Positions 60,439 to 64,000 of a stretch of 64,000 nucleotides of DNA are shown piece by piece. The stretch comes from Gottfriedia sp002574545 (GTDB taxonomy: Bacteria > Bacillota > Bacilli > Bacillales > Bacillaceae_G), in assembly GCA_052180195.1 (NCBI GenBank), contig CP197469.1. One strand, 5' to 3'. Under the pieces are notes generated by a model. That model saw only the letters and a list, made by a program, of their open reading frames with translations, did no database searches and was not told the DNA's origin. Both the position numbers and the translations under genes were made by a program. Position 1 is the stretch's first letter; every line of letters begins with the position of its first letter.

Positions 60439-61378
60439 AGGAGATATTTTTATTTTGAAGTAACTCGGAATTTGAGCTTTTACTTCTTGTGCAAACTAAA
60501 CATTGGAAACTAAAAATCGCAAACAAGCACGAAATTAAACTAGCATGTGTTAAAGCAACATAAATGTTTAAGTTTGTAAAAATGATAAACGCTCCACAAA
60601 TTACTTGAAGTGTAACAAGAATTACAGATACAAACCAACCAAAATAAATGCCACGTTCATTACGATAGTATTTATAAGCATGTACAAATGCAATAATTAT
60701 CCAAACGAATAATAGAAAAGCCGCAAACCGATGTCCCATCTGAACCCATTCATGAACTTGTGTTGGAATACCATTGTTTGCTTTGCTACATAATGGCCAG
60801 CTAGGGCAAGCTAAGCTTGCATTTTCGTGACGAACAAGAGCACCTGTGTAAACTACTAAGTATGAATAAATCCATAAACCGTAAGTATGAAATTTCATTG
60901 TTTTTCCGACATAAAAAGAATTTTTTTGGTAATTACGGTCGCGTTCAAAAATTAATAATGTTAACATGACTACAGCAGCAAAACAAATTAAAGAAATACC
61001 AAAATGGATTGCTTTTACAGCTGGGACTTGACCCCATACAACTGCAGCAGCACCGATTAATGCTTGAGCAATTAGAAAAATACAAGAAATGATTGCTAAA
61101 AACTTTGTTTCTCTTTTATGAGGAATGACAATCCAAGCAAGCACTGCTAGTAATAAAACAAATATCCCGGCAAGGCCTGACGCTGCACGATGAGATAATT
61201 CAATGACAGTTTGAATAGTTAAATGATCAGGAATGATTTGACCTTTACACAGAGGCCAGGATTTTCCACATCCGAGTCCAGAATTAGTCTTTGTTACGAG
61301 TGCACCACCTAATAAAACAATTAAAAGAATAAATGAGGTTATTAACGATACCCCTTTTAAAACACGTAGCAAGTACAT
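60437..61378 (-). CDS. ctaA: Heme A synthase
   Basis: Oxidises the methyl group of heme O to give heme A for cytochrome aa3. It is 313 aa with eight membrane helices. Seen: GLGCGKSWPLCKG near 35 and SLACPSWPLCSKANNG near 190 with the paired Cys loops, and conserved His in ELSHRAASG and QMGHRFAAFLL and in the C-terminal half. It is divergent from ctaB, as in B. subtilis. Confidence 0.96.
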   Translation of the reverse strand: MYLLRVLKGVSLITSFILLIVLLGGALVTKTNSGLGCGKSWPLCKGQIIPDHLTIQTVIELSHRAASGLAGIFVLLLAVLAWIVIPHKRETKFLAIISCIFLIAQALIGAAAVVWGQVPAVKAIHFGISLICFAAVVMLTLLIFERDRNYQKNSFYVGKTMKFHTYGLWIYSYLVVYTGALVRHENASLACPSWPLCSKANNGIPTQVHEWVQMGHRFAAFLLFVWIIIAFVHAYKYYRNERGIYFGWFVSVILVTLQVICGAFIIFTNLNIYVALTHASLISCLFAIFSFQCLVCTRSKSSNSELLQNKNIS

Positions 61379-61772
61379 CCACCTACTTTTATAAAATAAT
61401 AATAATTTTAAAGATTAATTATTAAAAAAATTATTCTGCAAATAATACTTCTATATCATATAAGATTACGACATAAAATTCAAAGGGAACCTTCATATTT
61501 AGACATAATATTTGTTTTTTCTTAACTTTGGATGTATTCATTTTAAAAATATAGAAATAATTAATTTTATAATTAAATAGTATTTAGTATTGAAAAGCTA
61601 GACTGTTTACGATAAAATTTTTTTGAAACGTACACAATTTGTTCATATATTAATCACAAAAATTTCATTATATTTAGTTTAATAGAAGTATGTCTAAATT
61701 AAAAACTCATTATGAACCATTAAAAAATGGGTATGAATAAATGAAGTTTTGTAAAAAAAGAGGAGGATTGAC
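61379..61772. promoter_or_regulatory. Divergent ctaA-ctaB regulatory region
   Basis: About 390 bases of AT-rich DNA that must hold both promoters. In B. subtilis ResD binds the equivalent region. TTTGTTCAT (61638-61646) and TCACAAAAATTT (61652-61663) are loosely like ResD half-sites, but I cannot make a firm call; no stable hairpin is visible. Confidence 0.45.
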
Positions 61773-62693
61773 TTGGAACAATTAGCTAATAATGTTTCTA
61801 ATAACGAAGAAACTAATAATCCTTCTAGTTCACTAAAGAAAGATTTACTTTCTTTAATGAAAATAGGGATCGTAAACTCTAATATACTGACAACTTTTAC
61901 AGGTATCTGGTTAGCTATCCAAATAAATGGATTAGATATATTAGATTCTTTACCAAAAGCAATTATTACTGTAATTGGTTCATCACTTATTATTGCAGGA
62001 TCATGTGTAATCAATAACTATATTGATCGTGATATTGATCCATACATGGAGAGAACTAAAAACAGACCAACTGTAACTGGTAATATTAAACCAAGCGTTA
62101 CAATTTCGATTGGTATTCTTTTATTAATTGTGGGCTTTACATTTATGGCTTTCACAACCTTAATGGCTGTTGTATATGCATTTATTGGTGCATTTACATA
62201 TATCGTACTATACACTCTTTGGACGAAACGTAATTACACGTTAAACACAGTAGTAGGCAGTATATCTGGTGCAGCACCCCCATTAATTGGATGGGCAGCA
62301 ATCGATGCGAATTTGCATCCTATTGCTTGGATGCTGTTTTTAATCATGTTTATATGGCAACCACCGCATTTTTTAGCACTTGCGATGAGACGTTCTGAAG
62401 AATATAAAAGAGCGGGAATTCCAATGCTACCAGTGGTTTACGGATTTGAAATGACGAAACGTCAAGTGATGATTTGGGTATTATGTTTATTACCATTGCC
62501 ATTTTACATGCAAGCTCTAGGTTTACCATTTATTATTTTTGCAACAATATTGAATATTGGATGGGTTATTTTAGGATTATATTGTTATAAACAAAAGGAT
62601 GATAAAAAGTTCTCTAAACTGATGTTTATATACTCCATTAACTATTTAACTCTTCTATATATGTCAATGATTGTGTTTACAATTTCGTTTTAA
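61773..62693 (+). CDS. ctaB: Protoheme IX farnesyltransferase (heme O synthase)
   Basis: Attaches farnesyl to heme B, giving heme O for CtaA. It is 306 aa with about nine membrane helices. The prenyl-diphosphate motif is NNYIDRDIDPYMERTKNRPT near 90, and the second Asp-rich region is WQPPHFLALAMRRSEEYKRA near 203. TTG behind AGAGGAGG. It heads ctaB-C-D, separated from ctaC by 94 bases. Confidence 0.96.
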   Translation: MEQLANNVSNNEETNNPSSSLKKDLLSLMKIGIVNSNILTTFTGIWLAIQINGLDILDSLPKAIITVIGSSLIIAGSCVINNYIDRDIDPYMERTKNRPTVTGNIKPSVTISIGILLLIVGFTFMAFTTLMAVVYAFIGAFTYIVLYTLWTKRNYTLNTVVGSISGAAPPLIGWAAIDANLHPIAWMLFLIMFIWQPPHFLALAMRRSEEYKRAGIPMLPVVYGFEMTKRQVMIWVLCLLPLPFYMQALGLPFIIFATILNIGWVILGLYCYKQKDDKKFSKLMFIYSINYLTLLYMSMIVFTISF

Positions 62694-62787
62694 TTAGGGG
62701 TATTACGGGGGATTTTTTTATTGTTTGTTTAATCTTATTTTAAATAAGAATGAAACACTTTAAATTGAAAGAGGGGGAAGTATACTT

Positions 62788-63828
62788 ATGAAACATTGGC
62801 GATTAGTCTCGCTAATTTCCTTGATAACAGTTATTTTGAGTGCATGTGGAAATGCAAATCAATCTACACTGAATCCTCAAGGTGAAGTAGCAAAAATGCA
62901 ATACGATCTTATGAAGCTAAGTACGTTGATCATGGTATTCGTTGTTGCTGTTGTAACAGTTCTTTTCCTTTACGTAATCGTGAAATATCGTTACCGTAAA
63001 GATCAAGAGAATATTATTCCAAAGCAAGTAGAAGGTAGCCATACTTTAGAGCTTCTTTGGACGATTATTCCTGTTATTTTACTTATCGTATTAGCAGTAC
63101 CAACAGTGTCACAAACGTTTAAGCTTTCGGATGAGAAGCAAATAGCAAAAGATGAGAAGAAAAAGGATGCAATTGTAATTAATGTAAATGCTCATCTTTT
63201 CTGGTGGGAATTCGAGTATCCGAATCAAAAAATTGTGACTTCACAAGACATGATTATCCCAGTTGGTAAAAAAGTTATCTTAAACCTTAAAGGTCAAGAT
63301 ATCAAACACTCATTCTGGGTTCCAGCATTAGCAGGTAAAATTGATACAAACGTTGAAGGTGAAAACAAAATGTGGCTTTCAGCGGATAAAGAAGGTACAT
63401 ATAATGGATTCTGTGCAGAGTTTTGTGGTCCTTCACATTCATTAATGCAATTTAAAGTAAAAGCAGTAAGTGAAGCTGACTATGATACGTGGTTAGCAGA
63501 TATGAAAAATCAAAAAGGTCAAGCTGTAACAGCTGAAGCTCAAGAAGGTGAAAAAATCTTCAAACAAAGCTGTATTGGTTGTCATGCTGCAGATGCAAAT
63601 GATACAAGACCACCTGCTGCAAGACTTGCTCCAAACTTAGCTAACTTCGGTGATCGTGATATGGTTGCTGGTATTGCTAAAAATAATGAAGCTAACTTAA
63701 AAAAATGGTTAACTAATCCAGAAGCTATGAAGCCAGGTAACCTAATGACAGGTAAATATGGTGATTTATCATCTGATGAGATTGATGCATTAACTGCATA
63801 CTTAACTAGCTTAAAAATTGCAAAATAA
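62788..63828 (+). CDS. ctaC: Cytochrome c oxidase subunit II (caa3 type)
   Basis: 346 aa. Lipoprotein signal (SLISLITVILSACG, lipobox LSAC) and two membrane helices (STLIMVFVVAVVTVLFLYVI and LLWTIIPVILLIVLAVPTV). The CuA domain has ligands in HSFWVPALAG and CAEFCGPSHSLMQF. A fused C-terminal cytochrome c domain (CIGCHAAD, CxxCH near residue 264, and a Met ligand in NLMTGKYGDL) makes this a caa3-type oxidase. ATG behind AGAGGGGGAA. Confidence 0.97.
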   Translation: MKHWRLVSLISLITVILSACGNANQSTLNPQGEVAKMQYDLMKLSTLIMVFVVAVVTVLFLYVIVKYRYRKDQENIIPKQVEGSHTLELLWTIIPVILLIVLAVPTVSQTFKLSDEKQIAKDEKKKDAIVINVNAHLFWWEFEYPNQKIVTSQDMIIPVGKKVILNLKGQDIKHSFWVPALAGKIDTNVEGENKMWLSADKEGTYNGFCAEFCGPSHSLMQFKVKAVSEADYDTWLADMKNQKGQAVTAEAQEGEKIFKQSCIGCHAADANDTRPPAARLAPNLANFGDRDMVAGIAKNNEANLKKWLTNPEAMKPGNLMTGKYGDLSSDEIDALTAYLTSLKIAK

Positions 63829-63860
63829 TTTAATGGATATGAAGTAAAGGGGGTAATACT

Positions 63861-64000
63861 GTGAGTTCTGTAGCGAAAAAGAAACCACTATTGTGGGACT
63901 ACTTAACGACAGTCGACCATAAGAAAATTGCCATCCTGTATTTAATTGCAGGCGGATTCTTTTTCTTAGTTGGTGGAATGGAAGCGTTATTTATTCGTAT
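63861..64000 (+). CDS. ctaD: Cytochrome c oxidase subunit I, N-terminal part
   Basis: GTG with AAAGGGGG 7-8 bases upstream; the frame stays open to the window end (46 residues visible). MSSVAKKKPLLWDYLTTVDH, followed by KKIAILYLIAGGFFFLVGG and MEALFIR, is the typical start of aa3/caa3 subunit I with its first membrane helix. The catalytic heme-copper residues lie beyond the window. Confidence 0.93.
   Translation, partial: MSSVAKKKPLLWDYLTTVDHKKIAILYLIAGGFFFLVGGMEALFIR

Overview
The window is AT-rich chromosomal DNA from a Firmicute of the family Bacillaceae (Bacillus sensu lato). Almost every gene sits in the order of one arc of the Bacillus subtilis chromosome: ptsGHI, ykwC, patA, ykyB, ykuE, fadH, ykuI, ykuJ, ykuK, abbA, ykuL, ccpC, dapH, dapL, ykuU, ykuV, rpoY-rnjA, ykrA, def, ykyA, pdhABCD, SR1, speA, yktA, yktB, yktC, ylaF, typA, ylaH, ylaI, ylaK, ylaN, ftsW, pycA, ctaABCD. 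TTG and GTG starts behind strong Shine-Dalgarno (SD) sequences are common. I saw no tRNA, rRNA, CRISPR array, complete prophage or transposase gene. The species cannot be fixed from this alone.

Layout. 1-2000: amino-sugar catabolism (nagA end, nagB, nagR). 2100-8500: a HAD phosphatase, then the glucose PTS: antiterminator glcT, the ptsG leader with an RNA antiterminator overlapping a terminator, ptsG, ptsH, ptsI. 8500-16300: an ArsR regulator, nitroreductase, ykwC, an RDD membrane protein, patA, a CorA-type transporter, a membrane sensor kinase and a MerR/coiled-coil protein. 16300-24300: small or poorly known genes (holin-like protein, ykyB, a Gly/Pro/Tyr-rich protein, ykuE, fadH, ykuI, a methyltransferase, a glutaredoxin, ykuJ, ykuK, abbA). 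24300-29500: ykuL, ccpC, dapH, dapL, ykuU, ykuV. 29500-36400: an orphan cytochrome bd subunit II homologue, rpoY-rnjA, an EamA transporter, ykrA, def, a YjcZ-type micro-protein and ykyA. 36400-41900: pyruvate dehydrogenase. 42000-48900: small unknowns, the dual-function RNA SR1 with its peptide SR1P, transglutaminase, speA, yktA, yktB, yktC. 48900-64000: ylaF, typA, small yla genes, phoH, ylaN, ftsW, pycA and the cytochrome aa3 assembly and structural genes, cut off in ctaD.

How it fits together. The window is dense in central-carbon control: glucose uptake with antitermination, pyruvate entry to the TCA cycle through PDH and pyruvate carboxylase, CcpC control of the TCA cycle, SR1 control and terminal oxidase biogenesis. 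PatA, DapH and DapL are three enzymes of the acetylated diaminopimelate route to lysine and cell wall. AbbA and the membrane kinase tie the region to the transition state and sporulation.

The most interesting non-coding signals are: (1) a structured leader between dapH and dapL, with twin terminators sharing stem sequence and able to pair across the gap; (2) a perfect 15-bp palindrome containing the -35 region of the SR1 promoter, with exact CcpN-type motifs; (3) two adjacent 7-1-7 palindromes resembling Fur and PerR boxes before the peroxiredoxin gene ykuU; (4) a dispersed Bacillaceae hairpin repeat between ykuU and ykuV; and (5) several perfect inverted or direct repeats upstream of dapH, ykuL, pdhA and the nitroreductase. 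I found no obvious multi-gene novel system such as a defence island or biosynthetic cluster; the novelty is mainly regulatory RNA and operators plus a few unassigned small proteins.
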